From the NCBI RefSeq assembly GCF_001634885.1, contig NZ_LWEX01000009.1, positions 1 through 64,000 of the forward strand: a stretch of DNA of 64,000 bases. Direction: 5' to 3'. Position numbers and translations under genes: made by a program. Shown piece by piece: positions 52,581 through 61,694 of this stretch. The number at the start of each line of letters is the position of its first letter. The stretch's first letter is position 1. Source of the stretch: Sulfitobacter sp. HI0040 (GTDB lineage Bacteria; Pseudomonadota; Alphaproteobacteria; Rhodobacterales; Rhodobacteraceae). The notes under the pieces are model-generated. The model saw nothing but the letters and a program-made list of their open reading frames with translations, had not been told where the DNA came from and searched no databases.

Positions 52581-54539
52581 ATGCCGAAAACTTTGCTTCT
52601 TTGTGACTGCCTCGGCAGTCAGTCCGTGGACGCCGATACCATCGCAACTGCCAGCGACATGGTTTGTTCGCGTGTGCATACGGCGCTCTGCACCAAGCAG
52701 ATCGACGTCGCCGCCAAGGCATTGGCCGAAGGTGAGGTGACAATCGCCTGCCAGCAGGAACGCCGACGCTTCGAGGAACTGGCGGAGGAGATCGGTAGCG
52801 AAATTCCCGGCTTCGTCGATATCCGTGACCGTGCGGGCTGGCATGACGACGACGGCGATGCCGGCCCCAAGATGGCCGCGCTGGTGGCCGAGGCGAATCT
52901 GGCGATACCTCTGCCGCGGGCATTGGATGTCGTGAGCGAGGGCACCTGCCTGATCCTCGGTCCCGCCGATGCGGCACTCGACGCGGCGCGCCGTCTGTGC
53001 GACACGCTCGCCGTTACCGTTTTGCTCACGTCCGGCGAAGATGCGGCGGATGCGGACCCGCGGTTCGATGTCGTATTGGGCCGGTTGCGCAGCGCCAAGG
53101 GCGCCTTGGGTAATTTCGAAATCGTGTTTGACGGCCTGCGCCAGCGGATACCGGGCGGCCGAGGCGCGCCGGAGTTTACCGCCCCGCGGGACCGGGCCGA
53201 ATCCCAATGCGATATCGTTCTGGACCTGACGGGCGAAGCCGCGCTGTTTCCGGCCCCCCACAAGCGCGATGGCTACCTGCGCGCCGATCCGGGCAGCATC
53301 CCCGCCCTTGCCGAGGCGGTGCGCGAAGCCTCCGAACTCGTCGGTACTTTCGAAAAGCCGCTCTACGTACGCCTTACCGAAAGCCTCTGTGCGCATTCGC
53401 GCGCGGGGCAGGTGGCCTGCACCAACTGCCTCGATCTTTGCCCCACCGGGGCGATTACGCCCGATGGGGACCACGTCGCCGTCGATCCGCTGATCTGCGC
53501 CGGATGCGGTGCCTGTTCCGCGGCCTGCCCCTCCGGCGCCATTACCTACGATGCACCGCCGGTGGACGCACTGTTCCGCCGGTTGAACACCCTTGCGGAG
53601 ACCTATCGCAAGGCGGGGGGAACGACCCCCCGATTGCTCGTCCACGATCAGGACCACGGGGCCGAGATGATCGCCCTTCACGCGCGCTACGGCAGTGGCC
53701 TGCCCGTCGATGTCGTGCCCTTCTCGGTCGAATCTCTTTCCGTCTTCGGCCATGCCGAAATGCTCGCGGCGCTGGCGAGCGGGTTCGCCGCGGTGGATGT
53801 GCTGCTGTCCCCCCGCAGTGAACGCGACGCCCTGTCGGCACAGGTCACGCTCGCCGAAGCGATCTCGGGCGAGCGCCCGATCCGCCTGCTCGATCTCGAT
53901 AGTCCGGATGAACTCGAAGAGGCCCTGAGCCATGAACCGGTCGAAGGACCGTTCATTCCGGCGATCCTGCCCATCGGTACACGGCGGCAGGTCGCGCGGT
54001 TGGCGGGTAAATCGCTCAACCCCGGCGAACATATGTTGCCGCTGCCCGAAAACGCGCCCTACGGCGCCGTATTGGTCGACAAGGATGCCTGTACGCTCTG
54101 CCTGTCCTGCGTCTCTCTCTGCCCCTCGGGGGCGTTGGTCGATAACCCGGACATGCCACAGCTGCGCTTTCAGGAAGACGCCTGCCTGCAATGCGGGCTT
54201 TGCGCCAACATCTGCCCCGAAGCGGCGATCACGCTGGAGCCCCGGCTCAACCTTGATGACACGGCCTTCAACCAGGTGGTGCTGAACGAAGAGGAACCGT
54301 TCGCCTGCATAGAATGCGGCACCCTCTTCGGCGTGAAATCAACGATCGACAAGATCACGGAAAAGCTCGCCGGTAAGCATTCGATGTTTGCGAACCCTCA
54401 GGCCGCGAAGATGATCCAGATGTGCGACAACTGCCGGATCAACGCGCAGTACCATTCCACGGATAATCCGTTCCAGGGCAAGGAGCGCCCGCGGGTGCGT
54501 ACGACGGAAGATTACTTCGGCAAGCGCAGGGATCACTGA
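52581..54539 (+). CDS. Multi-cluster ferredoxin protein of fdh loci
   Basis: This 652-residue soluble protein has four cysteine clusters of the ferredoxin type: CTNCLDLCPTG (from Cys280), CAGCGACSAACPSG (from Cys306), CTLCLSCVSLCPSG (from Cys504) and CLQCGLCANICPEA (from Cys535). Further cysteine pairs occur at CIECG and CDNC near the C-terminus. The N-terminal 270 residues, starting LLLCDCLGSQSV, have no catalytic motif I recognise. It is predicted to carry four [4Fe-4S] clusters in the cytoplasm. Similar proteins accompany formate dehydrogenase in Rhodobacteraceae. It could be an electron relay or an assembly factor. Confidence 0.88.
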   Translation: MPKTLLLCDCLGSQSVDADTIATASDMVCSRVHTALCTKQIDVAAKALAEGEVTIACQQERRRFEELAEEIGSEIPGFVDIRDRAGWHDDDGDAGPKMAALVAEANLAIPLPRALDVVSEGTCLILGPADAALDAARRLCDTLAVTVLLTSGEDAADADPRFDVVLGRLRSAKGALGNFEIVFDGLRQRIPGGRGAPEFTAPRDRAESQCDIVLDLTGEAALFPAPHKRDGYLRADPGSIPALAEAVREASELVGTFEKPLYVRLTESLCAHSRAGQVACTNCLDLCPTGAITPDGDHVAVDPLICAGCGACSAACPSGAITYDAPPVDALFRRLNTLAETYRKAGGTTPRLLVHDQDHGAEMIALHARYGSGLPVDVVPFSVESLSVFGHAEMLAALASGFAAVDVLLSPRSERDALSAQVTLAEAISGERPIRLLDLDSPDELEEALSHEPVEGPFIPAILPIGTRRQVARLAGKSLNPGEHMLPLPENAPYGAVLVDKDACTLCLSCVSLCPSGALVDNPDMPQLRFQEDACLQCGLCANICPEAAITLEPRLNLDDTAFNQVVLNEEEPFACIECGTLFGVKSTIDKITEKLAGKHSMFANPQAAKMIQMCDNCRINAQYHSTDNPFQGKERPRVRTTEDYFGKRRDH

Positions 54540-55258
54540 AATTGAATGGGGGCGCCCAGATCGGCTGGCGGCAAGGTAGCGGTGTAGGCGATGATCGCGT
54601 CCAGTTCGTCGAGCGTGACATCCACGGGTTCGATATGCGTCGGGCGGGCGGGGTCGAAAGGTTCCGTCACGCCGGCGATGCGGGTGAACGGTGCATGCGG
54701 GCGCAGCACATAGAAGATTTCGAAGCGTTCCCGCCAATCCGTAAAGGTGCGCATCAGCGCGAAGGAGGGCGAGGAGCCGATGGCTTGCATCCGGTTTTCG
54801 TCCGCGACGACGTGGCATCGCCCGCACAGTGCGAGGCTCAGGCGCTTTCCGGCCAGTGCATCCCCGGTCAGCGCCGCCCTTTCCACCGTTTCGGGGGCCG
54901 CCGCAACGGCAGAAAAACGCGGCTTGCCGCTCGCTTCGTAGCTTTCGATGGCGCTTTGGCCAACGGTCGAAAGCAGCCACTCCCTGAACCGCTCGACCTC
55001 CGGGTCGTCGCTTTCGGACAGATGCCAGACCCGGTCCGGCTGGCTGAAGACGGGGGTGCCCGTATCGCCCAGATAGGCCACGGCGCCATGATCCAGCGTA
55101 ACGGTGATGCCTGTCTTCAGGGAAAATCGGGGCAGGATATGATCGAGCAATCCAGTCCGCTGCAAAACCGGAGGCACGGCAAGCGCGAATGCCTTGTCCT
55201 GTGCGGTGGCGGAACCGGCGATGCAAAGGGCGATCAGACAGGACAACAGACGTTTCAA
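54533..55258 (-). CDS. Cytochrome c with truncated anion-binding-protein-like domain
   Basis: This 241-residue periplasmic protein has a Sec signal (residues 1-19). Residues 26-55 (AVPPVLQRTGLLDHILPRFS) resemble the first strand and helix of TupA/ModA-type binding proteins. Residues 91-111 (FREWLLSTVGQSAIESYEAS) resemble their C-terminal helix. The roughly 130-residue middle is missing. A cytochrome c domain follows with CGRCH at 145-149 and no obvious Met ligand. The start is probably TTG at 55258 with an AAGGAGAG ribosome site; GTG at 55279 is an alternative. It overlaps the ferredoxin gene end by 7 bases. Confidence 0.7.
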   Translation of the reverse strand: MKRLLSCLIALCIAGSATAQDKAFALAVPPVLQRTGLLDHILPRFSLKTGITVTLDHGAVAYLGDTGTPVFSQPDRVWHLSESDDPEVERFREWLLSTVGQSAIESYEASGKPRFSAVAAAPETVERAALTGDALAGKRLSLALCGRCHVVADENRMQAIGSSPSFALMRTFTDWRERFEIFYVLRPHAPFTRIAGVTEPFDPARPTHIEPVDVTLDELDAIIAYTATLPPADLGAPIQFQ

Positions 55259-55326
55259 CGGGGTCTCTCCTTGTGCCACGATAGGGGGGGCCTGACCGTG
55301 CGGTCAATGATTCAAAGGAGAAGCCG

Positions 55327-55527
55327 ATGAGCGAAGATTTCAATATGTCGATGCGCAAATTTCTCAAGCAGGTTGGGGTGACATCCCAGCAGGCGATCGA
55401 GGAAGCGATGCGCGATGCCGGTGATACCGGCGGGCGGACATTTCAGGCGAAAGTCGTCCTGACGATCGAGGAACTGGACCTCGAACATGTCGTGACCGGC
55501 AAGATTCAGGGGCAGCCCGACACGTGA
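55327..55527 (+). CDS. DUF6494 family protein
   Basis: This 66-residue protein begins MSEDFNMSMRKFLKQVGVTS and contains FQAKVVLTIEELDLEHVV, matching the DUF6494 family. It has no signal or cofactor motif. It follows a clear AAAGGAGAA ribosome site and overlaps the Mrp gene by 4 bases (GTGA). The family recurs beside Mrp and the ligase-like gene in fdh loci of this group, as far as I recall. Function is unknown. Confidence 0.85.
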   Translation: MSEDFNMSMRKFLKQVGVTSQQAIEEAMRDAGDTGGRTFQAKVVLTIEELDLEHVVTGKIQGQPDT

Positions 55528-56591
55528 CCGTCACCCGTGAAACCGTTTTGGCCACGTTGAAGGCCATCGAAGACCCCGTATCCAAAACCGATATTGTAGA
55601 GGCCGGACTGGTCCGGGCGCTGACCGTGCAGGATGGCGCCGTGCGCTTCGTGCTGGAAATCGACCCGGCGCGTTCCGAAGCCTACGGCGCGGTCCGGGAA
55701 CAGGCGGATGCCGCCGTTCAGGCGCTGGAGGGCGTGGCTTCGGTCTCTGCCGTGTTGACGGCGCATTCCAAGCAGGCGCCGCCGCCGGATCTGAAACCGG
55801 GCCGCCGCTCTGAACCGGCGGGGCCGGAACGGATACCCGGGGTGGACCGTATCCTCGCCATCGCGTCGGGCAAGGGGGGCGTCGGCAAATCCACCGTGGC
55901 GGCGAACCTCGCCTGTGCGCTGGCCGCGGAAGGCCGCCGCGTCGGCTTGCTGGATGCCGATGTCTACGGCCCCAGCCAGCCGCGCATGCTGGGTGTTTCC
56001 GGCCGCCCGGCATCGCCCGATGGCAAGACGATCCTGCCCATGCGGAACTACGGCGTCACCATGATGTCAATCGGTCTGATGACGAATGACGATCAGGCGG
56101 TCGTCTGGCGCGGGCCGATGCTGATGGGCGCGCTTCAGCAGATGATGAATCAGGTGCAGTGGGGCGCGCTCGACGTGCTCATCGTGGACCTGCCGCCCGG
56201 AACCGGCGACGTTCAGATGACGCTGGCGCAAAAGGCGCATGTGGACGGGGCGGTCATCGTTTCGACCCCGCAGGACGTGGCGCTGCTTGATGCCCGCAAG
56301 GGGATCGATATGTTCAAGCAACTCAAGACGCCGATCATTGGGATGATCGAGAACATGTCCACGCATATCTGTTCCAACTGCGGACACGAGGAACACGTCT
56401 TTGGCCACGGTGGCGTCGCTGCCGAGGCGGCAAAACTCGGGGTGCCCCTCTTGGCCGAAATTCCGCTGCATCTGGACATCCGCGTTGCCGCGGACGGGGG
56501 TACGCCTATCGTCGTGTCCAAACCAGACAGTGCGCAGGCGCAGGCCTTCCGTGGCGTGGCGAAGCGGCTGATCGCAGACGGCAAGGCATGA
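55524..56591 (+). CDS. Mrp/ApbC-type P-loop Fe-S carrier protein
   Basis: This 355-residue protein has an N-terminal MIP18-like domain (residues 1-90, beginning TVTRETVLATLKAIEDPVS) and a deviant P-loop ATPase, ASGKGGVGKSTVAANLACAL, with the bridging CxxC in CSNCGHEEHVFG. Mrp/ApbC proteins carry and transfer [4Fe-4S] clusters to apoproteins. The start is GTG at 55524, overlapping the DUF6494 stop. In this setting it could load clusters into the multi-cluster ferredoxin or FdhA/B (inference). Confidence 0.92.
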   Translation: MTVTRETVLATLKAIEDPVSKTDIVEAGLVRALTVQDGAVRFVLEIDPARSEAYGAVREQADAAVQALEGVASVSAVLTAHSKQAPPPDLKPGRRSEPAGPERIPGVDRILAIASGKGGVGKSTVAANLACALAAEGRRVGLLDADVYGPSQPRMLGVSGRPASPDGKTILPMRNYGVTMMSIGLMTNDDQAVVWRGPMLMGALQQMMNQVQWGALDVLIVDLPPGTGDVQMTLAQKAHVDGAVIVSTPQDVALLDARKGIDMFKQLKTPIIGMIENMSTHICSNCGHEEHVFGHGGVAAEAAKLGVPLLAEIPLHLDIRVAADGGTPIVVSKPDSAQAQAFRGVAKRLIADGKA

Positions 56592-57301
56592 CGGAGTCGC
56601 CATCCTTTCCGCCGCTCCTTGCCGGGTTGGCGGCCCCGCCCGGCGAGGATCCGTTCCGGCTGGCGCGGGATCAGGCGCGCGGGGGCTGCGATGCGGGTCT
56701 GATCGTGCACGACATGGAAGGCGGCGCGCTGCGTGCCGCCATCGTGTTCGCGCCCGAAGTGCCGCTTTCCCGGGCCGTCGCGATGCTGCCGCTCTGTGCG
56801 GTCGGCCTTCAGAACGCGATCGGTGCGCTTTCGCCGCCCGAGGTCGGGATGCATCTGGATTGGGATGGCGGCCTTCGCTTGAACGGGGCGCTTTGCGGGC
56901 GCATGCGTGCCGCCGCCTCTACGCAAGACCCAAAGGATGTGCCGGACTGGCTGGTGGTCGGATTCGAACTGACGGTTCTGCCCGTGAACGATGCCCCGGG
57001 TGAGACCCCGGATGAAACATCGCTCTATGGTGAGGGATGCGGTGATGTCGATACGCTAACCTTGCTGGAATCATGGGCGCGCCACACGCTCGTCTGGATC
57101 AACCGCTGGGCAGACGAAGGGGCGGGCCCCTTGCACCGAGAATGGTCCGGGCTGGCATGGCACGCTGACAAAGAGGTCCGGCAGGGCGACCTGCACGGCA
57201 AATACCTCGGCGTTGACGAAGATTTCGGCCTGCTGATGCGGGCCGTGGACGGCACCTCACACCTCATACCGATGACCCGACTTCTGGAGACCGATTCATG
57301 A
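56588..57301 (+). CDS. Biotin/lipoate-protein-ligase-like protein (DUF4444 type)
   Basis: This 237-residue protein has the fold family of biotin/lipoate A/B ligases with a C-terminal DUF4444-like domain (GDLHGKYLGVDEDFGLLMRA). The N-terminal half lacks the strong GRGRxG/GRGxxxR biotin-binding motif, so ligase activity is uncertain; LNGALCGRMRAAAS may be the remnant. No biotin- or lipoate-dependent protein is encoded nearby. It is coupled to Mrp and DUF6505 by 4-base overlaps on both sides. Confidence 0.85.
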   Translation: MTESPSFPPLLAGLAAPPGEDPFRLARDQARGGCDAGLIVHDMEGGALRAAIVFAPEVPLSRAVAMLPLCAVGLQNAIGALSPPEVGMHLDWDGGLRLNGALCGRMRAAASTQDPKDVPDWLVVGFELTVLPVNDAPGETPDETSLYGEGCGDVDTLTLLESWARHTLVWINRWADEGAGPLHREWSGLAWHADKEVRQGDLHGKYLGVDEDFGLLMRAVDGTSHLIPMTRLLETDS

Positions 57302-57807
57302 GCGATCTTTTCCTCGCACGTGCGATCCATTTCGACGAAAGCGACCGCAATGTCTTTCACGTGCCAGCGCGGACCGGCGAATGGTGCGTGTCCGGCGGGT
57401 TCGAGTTTTCGAACTGGTCCGAAGCGGACCTTACCGGCAAGGCCCGCCAGGCTTTCACGAATGGCTGGCTGGGGGTGGAGACCTTTGGCCGTGTGACCTT
57501 CGTCGCGGTGACAAAGGCGGAACCTTTCGAGGTGGATGCGATCGTCACCCGTTTGGCGCATCATTTCGTCGATATCTACGGCGCCCCCTCGGTCGAAGCG
57601 GCCCGCCCGGTGGCCGAGGAGGAGGTCTCCCAGATGATGGCGCTTTGCAGCGATCAATCGCCGAATACGTTGATCACCGTGACCCGGGAACTGACCGACG
57701 GCGGTGTGCGCGAAAGCTACCGCTCCATCGAGCCGCAGGATGCGGGTATCGAACAATTCGCGGTACACGGGTCGCTGGATGACGACGGACACGGCCACTC
57801 GCACTAG
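57298..57807 (+). CDS. DUF6505 family protein
   Basis: This 169-residue protein starts LFLARAIHFDESDRNVF and contains EWCVSGGFEFSNW, matching DUF6505. The C-terminus is a His/Asp-rich tail, DDDGHGHSH, that could bind a metal. No signal or catalytic motif was seen. It is the last gene of the plus-strand arm (DUF6494-Mrp-ligase-DUF6505), all linked by ATGA/GTGA overlaps. Function is unknown. Confidence 0.85.
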   Translation: MSDLFLARAIHFDESDRNVFHVPARTGEWCVSGGFEFSNWSEADLTGKARQAFTNGWLGVETFGRVTFVAVTKAEPFEVDAIVTRLAHHFVDIYGAPSVEAARPVAEEEVSQMMALCSDQSPNTLITVTRELTDGGVRESYRSIEPQDAGIEQFAVHGSLDDDGHGHSH

Positions 57808-57835
57808 CCTGCCGCTATCCTACATCCCAAAACGA

Positions 57836-57863
57836 AAAGCCCCGGTGAAATCACCGGGGCTTT
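57836..57863. terminator. Bidirectional terminator, fdh accessory operon / pnp
   Basis: A 13-base perfect stem (AAAGCCCCGGTGA against TCACCGGGGCTTT) with a two-base spacer in the loop separates the convergent DUF6505 and pnp genes. A T-rich tail follows on the plus strand; the minus-strand tail is the T-rich side of the stem. Confidence 0.93.
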
Positions 57864-57890
57864 CTTGTGTCTGGGAAAGGAGGGAGAGGC

Positions 57891-60026
57891 TCAGCTCTCC
57901 GCCGCTTCCTCTTTCTTGATCTCTTCGCCGGTTTCCTGATCGACGACCTTCATCGACAGACGCACCTTGCCGCGATCATCAAAGCCCAGCAGCTTGACCT
58001 TCACTTCCTGACCTTCCTTCAGAACGTCCGAAGGGTGGTTCAGGCGGCGGTTTTCGATCTGGGAGACATGCACCAGCCCGTCACGCTTGCCGAAGAAGTT
58101 CACGAAGGCACCGAAATCGACGATCTTCACCACAGTGCCGGTGTAGACGGCGCCTTCTTCGGGCTCTGCCACGATCGAATGGATCATGTCATAGGCCTTC
58201 TTGATGGCTTCGCCATTGGGCGATGCGATCTTGATGATCCCGTCGTCGTTGATGTCGACCTTGGCGCCCGACACTTCGACGATTTCGCGGATGACCTTGC
58301 CGCCCGATCCGATAACTTCGCGGATCTTGTCGGTGGGCACCTGCATTGTTTCGATGCGCGGCGCATGGATGGAGAATTCCGCAGCACCCGAAAGCGCCTT
58401 GTTCATTTCGCCCAGAATATGGATCCGGCCATCCTTGGCCTGAGCCAGTGCCTTTTCCATGATCTCCGGCGTAATGCCCGCGACCTTGATGTCCATCTGC
58501 AGCGAGGTGATCCCGTTTTCGGTACCGGCCACCTTGAAGTCCATATCGCCGAGGTGGTCTTCGTCACCCAGGATGTCCGACAGGATCGCGTAGGAGCCGT
58601 CATCTTCGAGGATCAGGCCCATCGCCACACCTGCGACCGGGTTCTTCAGCGGAACACCGGCGTCCATCATCGACAGCGAACCGCCGCAGACGGAAGCCAT
58701 GGAGGACGAGCCGTTGGATTCGGTGATCTCCGACACGACGCGAATCGTGTAGGGGAAATCCGTAGCCGCCGGCAGAACCGCCTGAAGCGCGCGCCATGCC
58801 AGCTTGCCGTGGCCCACTTCGCGGCGTCCCGGAGGACCAACGCGACCGACTTCACCGACCGAGTAGGGGGGGAAGTTGTAGTGCAGCAGGAAGTTGGATT
58901 TGAAGTTGCCGTGCAGCGCGTCGATGAACTGTTCGTCATCGCCGGTACCCAGCGTCGTCACGACCAGACCCTGCGTTTCGCCGCGTGTAAACAGCGCCGA
59001 ACCATGGGTCCGGGGCAGGATTCCCGTTTCGGCCACGATATCGCGGATCTCGTCGGTCTTACGGCCATCGATACGCTTGCCGGTCTTGACCACGTCACCG
59101 CGCAGAATGGAGGCTTCGAGCTTTTTCATCGCCGAGCCGAGGTTCGCATCGTCAAGCTGCTCATCCGTCAGCTTTTCCTTGATGCTTTCACGTGCCGCAG
59201 CCACGGCGGCGGTGCGCTCCTGCTTGTCGACGATGGAGAATGCCTTGCGCATCTCGTCCTCACCGGCGGACTTCACGGCTTCGTAGAGCTCGGAATAGTC
59301 GACGGGCTGGAAGTCGAACGGCTCTTTCGCTGCGTCTTCGGCCAGATCGATGATCAGGTCGATGACCGGCTGGATCTGCTCATGCGCGAATTTCACCGCC
59401 CCCAGCATTTCCTCTTCGGTCAGCTCGTAGGCTTCCGATTCCACCATCATCACGGCGTCCTTGGTGCCGGCAACGACGAGGTCGAGACGTTGATCGGGGT
59501 TCAGGCGCAGGTCCTGCATGTCGTCCACGGTCGGGTTCAGGATGTAATCGCCATCCTCATAGCCGACGCGGCAACCCGCGATCGGACCCATGAAGGGTGC
59601 GCCCGAAAGCGTCAGCGCGGCGGATGCGGCGATCATCGCGACCATGTCGGGATCGTTGACGAGATCATGCGAAAGCACGGTGCACATCACCAGCACTTCG
59701 TTCTTGAAGCCTGGGACGAAAAGGGGGCGGATCGGGCGGTCAATCAGGCGCGCGGTCAGCGTTTCCTTTTCGGTCGGACGTGCCTCACGCTTGAAGAAGC
59801 CACCGGGCACCTTGCCCGCGGCATAGTATTTTTCCTGATAATGCACGGTCAGGGGAAAGAAGTCCTGCCCCGGCTTTTGCTGCCGTGCATAGGTGACGTT
59901 GGCCATCACGCTGGTTTCGCCCAGCGTGGCAATGACCGAACCGTCCGCCTGACGGGCCACCTTGCCGGTTTCGAGTGTGAGCGTCTCTTCGCCCCACTGC
60001 ATCGATTTTGTAGTTACGTTGAACAT
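57891..60026 (-). CDS. pnp: Polynucleotide phosphorylase
   Basis: This 711-residue enzyme degrades RNA 3' to 5' using phosphate and forms part of the degradosome. It has two RNase PH domains (about residues 10-140 and 310-440; the second holds the catalytic site near [20 protein letters not shown]), a KH domain (residues about 555-615, [11 protein letters not shown]) and an S1 domain (about 620-690, [20 protein letters not shown]). The ATG at 60026 has an AGGAAA ribosome site. The leader has hairpins, see the upstream entry. The rpsO gene, normally just upstream, is 2.66 kb away here. Confidence 0.97.
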   Translation of the reverse strand: MFNVTTKSMQWGEETLTLETGKVARQADGSVIATLGETSVMANVTYARQQKPGQDFFPLTVHYQEKYYAAGKVPGGFFKREARPTEKETLTARLIDRPIRPLFVPGFKNEVLVMCTVLSHDLVNDPDMVAMIAASAALTLSGAPFMGPIAGCRVGYEDGDYILNPTVDDMQDLRLNPDQRLDLVVAGTKDAVMMVESEAYELTEEEMLGAVKFAHEQIQPVIDLIIDLAEDAAKEPFDFQPVDYSELYEAVKSAGEDEMRKAFSIVDKQERTAAVAAARESIKEKLTDEQLDDANLGSAMKKLEASILRGDVVKTGKRIDGRKTDEIRDIVAETGILPRTHGSALFTRGETQGLVVTTLGTGDDEQFIDALHGNFKSNFLLHYNFPPYSVGEVGRVGPPGRREVGHGKLAWRALQAVLPAATDFPYTIRVVSEITESNGSSSMASVCGGSLSMMDAGVPLKNPVAGVAMGLILEDDGSYAILSDILGDEDHLGDMDFKVAGTENGITSLQMDIKVAGITPEIMEKALAQAKDGRIHILGEMNKALSGAAEFSIHAPRIETMQVPTDKIREVIGSGGKVIREIVEVSGAKVDINDDGIIKIASPNGEAIKKAYDMIHSIVAEPEEGAVYTGTVVKIVDFGAFVNFFGKRDGLVHVSQIENRRLNHPSDVLKEGQEVKVKLLGFDDRGKVRLSMKVVDQETGEEIKKEEAAES

Positions 60027-60292
60027 CTACGTTTCCTAGTGTCGGCCCCACGGGCCATTTGCGTAGGGGGCATATTCCCCCTGACTCCGGTATCTTCTTT
60101 GTCGGGCGCTGGAGTCCGGGCGCCGGATTTCAGATTGCGCGGGCATACAGTGTTTCAGCCCCGATGGGAAGGGAGGCCTTTTGCCGCGTTCCGCCCCGCT
60201 CAGGTCGCAAGTTTGGGGAGGCCACACATTGTTTTGCCTTCCGCAAAGCGGGTTGCTAGCGTGACGCCAACAAAGCGGGGAGGGCGGGCTGA
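60027..60292. promoter_or_regulatory. Divergent region with pnp leader hairpins
   Basis: Reading into pnp on the minus strand, two hairpins precede the ribosome site: AGGGGG/CCCCCT at 60065-60082 (six-base loop) and GGCCC/GGGCC at 60044-60056 (three-base loop). In E. coli a pnp leader hairpin is the site of RNase III/PNPase autoregulation, so these may serve the same purpose. The remainder to 60292 shows no other clear element; the SDR gene start has a GGGAGGG ribosome site. Confidence 0.45.
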
Positions 60293-61027
60293 ATGGAAAA
60301 AAGCGGAACATGTCTGATCGTTGGGGCGGGTGACGATACCGGAGCCGCCATTGCGCGGGCCTTCGCGCGGGAGGGGCTGACGGTCTGCCTTGTGCGCAGG
60401 GAACGGCACGCGGAAAAGCTCGAAGCACTGGCGCAGTCCATACGGGATGCGGGCCACGGGGCCGTTGCGATGCCCGCCGATGCCCGCGACGAAGACGCGA
60501 TGACCGCATTGGTCGACCGGATCGAGGCCGATCATGGCCCGCTGGAGGTCACCGTCTTCAATATCGGTGCCAACGTCCGCTTCTCCGTCACCGAAACGAC
60601 GGCGCGGGTCTATCGTAAGGTCTGGGAAATGGCCGCCTTCGCCGGTTTCCTGACCGGGCGGGAGGCAGCGCGTGTGATGGCGCCCCGCGGGCGCGGCACG
60701 ATCATCTTCACCGGGGCCACCGCCAGCCTGCGCGGGGGTGCCGGATATTCCGCCTTCGCGGGGGCCAAACACGCCCTGCGTGCGCTGGCACAATCCATGG
60801 CCCGCGAACTCGGGCCACGAAATATCCACGTGGCCCATGTGATTGTCGACGGGGCCATCGATTCAAACTTCATCCGCGAGAACCTGCCCGATGTGGACAG
60901 CAAGCGGGAGGAGGACGCGATCCTCAATCCCGACCACATCGCGCAGAACTACGTGATGCTGCACAATCAGCCGCGATCCGCCTGGACGCATGAACTCGAT
61001 CTGCGGCCTTGGAAAGAGAACTGGTAG
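60293..61027 (+). CDS. SDR-family protein with altered active site
   Basis: This 244-residue Rossmann protein has the SDR cofactor motif VGAGDDTGAAIARAF and FNIGAN (the NNAG position). The active-site segment is ATASLRGGAGYSAFAGAKHA: the Ser is present and the Lys is in place, but the catalytic Tyr of YxxxK is Phe (FAGAK). A canonical alcohol dehydrogenase role is therefore doubtful; the nearby Tyr three residues earlier might substitute. It is eight bases upstream of the isomerase gene and probably cotranscribed. Confidence 0.88.
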   Translation: MEKSGTCLIVGAGDDTGAAIARAFAREGLTVCLVRRERHAEKLEALAQSIRDAGHGAVAMPADARDEDAMTALVDRIEADHGPLEVTVFNIGANVRFSVTETTARVYRKVWEMAAFAGFLTGREAARVMAPRGRGTIIFTGATASLRGGAGYSAFAGAKHALRALAQSMARELGPRNIHVAHVIVDGAIDSNFIRENLPDVDSKREEDAILNPDHIAQNYVMLHNQPRSAWTHELDLRPWKENW

Positions 61028-61034
61028 GAAACCT

Positions 61035-61643
61035 ATGTCAAGAACACTCGAATTCATCTTCGATTTCGGCAGCCCCAATGCCTATCTGGTGCATAAGGTG
61101 CTGCCCGACCTGGCCGCACGGACCGGGGCGACGATACGCTACCTGCCCTGCCTTCTAGGGGGGATCTTCAAGGCGACCGGCAACCAGCCACCGATGATGG
61201 CCTTTGCCAATGTGCCCAAGAAGATGGAATACGAACGCCTCGAAATGCAGCGCTTCATCGAGAAGCACGGATTGACCAAGTTCAGCTTCAACCCGCATTT
61301 CCCGGTCAATACGCTGCTCATGATGCGGGGGGCCGTGGCGATGGACCGCGAAGACACGCTCGCCGAATATGCGGACGCGGGATTCCGGTTCATGTGGGAG
61401 GACGGGCTGGACATGAGCGACAAGGAGGTGTTCGCCCGCGCCTTCACCGATGCCGGATTCGATGGCAACGCCTTGTTGGAGGCGACGCAGGACCCGGCGG
61501 TGAAGACCGCGCTCGTCAGCAATACCGAAGAAGCGGTGGAGCGCGGTGTCTTCGGCAGCCCCACGTTCTTCGTCGGGGAGGAAATGGTTTTCGGCAAGGA
61601 GCGTCTGGATCAGGTGGAAGAGATGTTGAACGCCGACGGATGA
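61035..61643 (+). CDS. 2-hydroxychromene-2-carboxylate isomerase-like protein
   Basis: This 202-residue protein has the kappa-GST/DsbA-like thioredoxin fold of the HCCA isomerase family: FDFGSPNAYLVHKVLPDL at the N-terminus (catalytic Ser in FGSPNA), PCLLGGIFKATGNQPP, and GVFGSPTFFVGEEMVFGKE (cis-Pro) at the end. The type enzyme acts with glutathione in naphthalene catabolism, but many members have other roles. No ring-degradation gene is nearby. The ATG at 61035 has a TAGGAAACC ribosome site. Confidence 0.9.
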   Translation: MSRTLEFIFDFGSPNAYLVHKVLPDLAARTGATIRYLPCLLGGIFKATGNQPPMMAFANVPKKMEYERLEMQRFIEKHGLTKFSFNPHFPVNTLLMMRGAVAMDREDTLAEYADAGFRFMWEDGLDMSDKEVFARAFTDAGFDGNALLEATQDPAVKTALVSNTEEAVERGVFGSPTFFVGEEMVFGKERLDQVEEMLNADG

Positions 61644-61694
61644 CTTCGTTTGGTCCGCTCTATGTAGAATGTGGCGGACAGCGAAGAGGTGGGT

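Noticed and set aside
57867-60317. 816-codon plus-strand open frame
   Set aside because: It is antisense to pnp and carries no recognisable domain.
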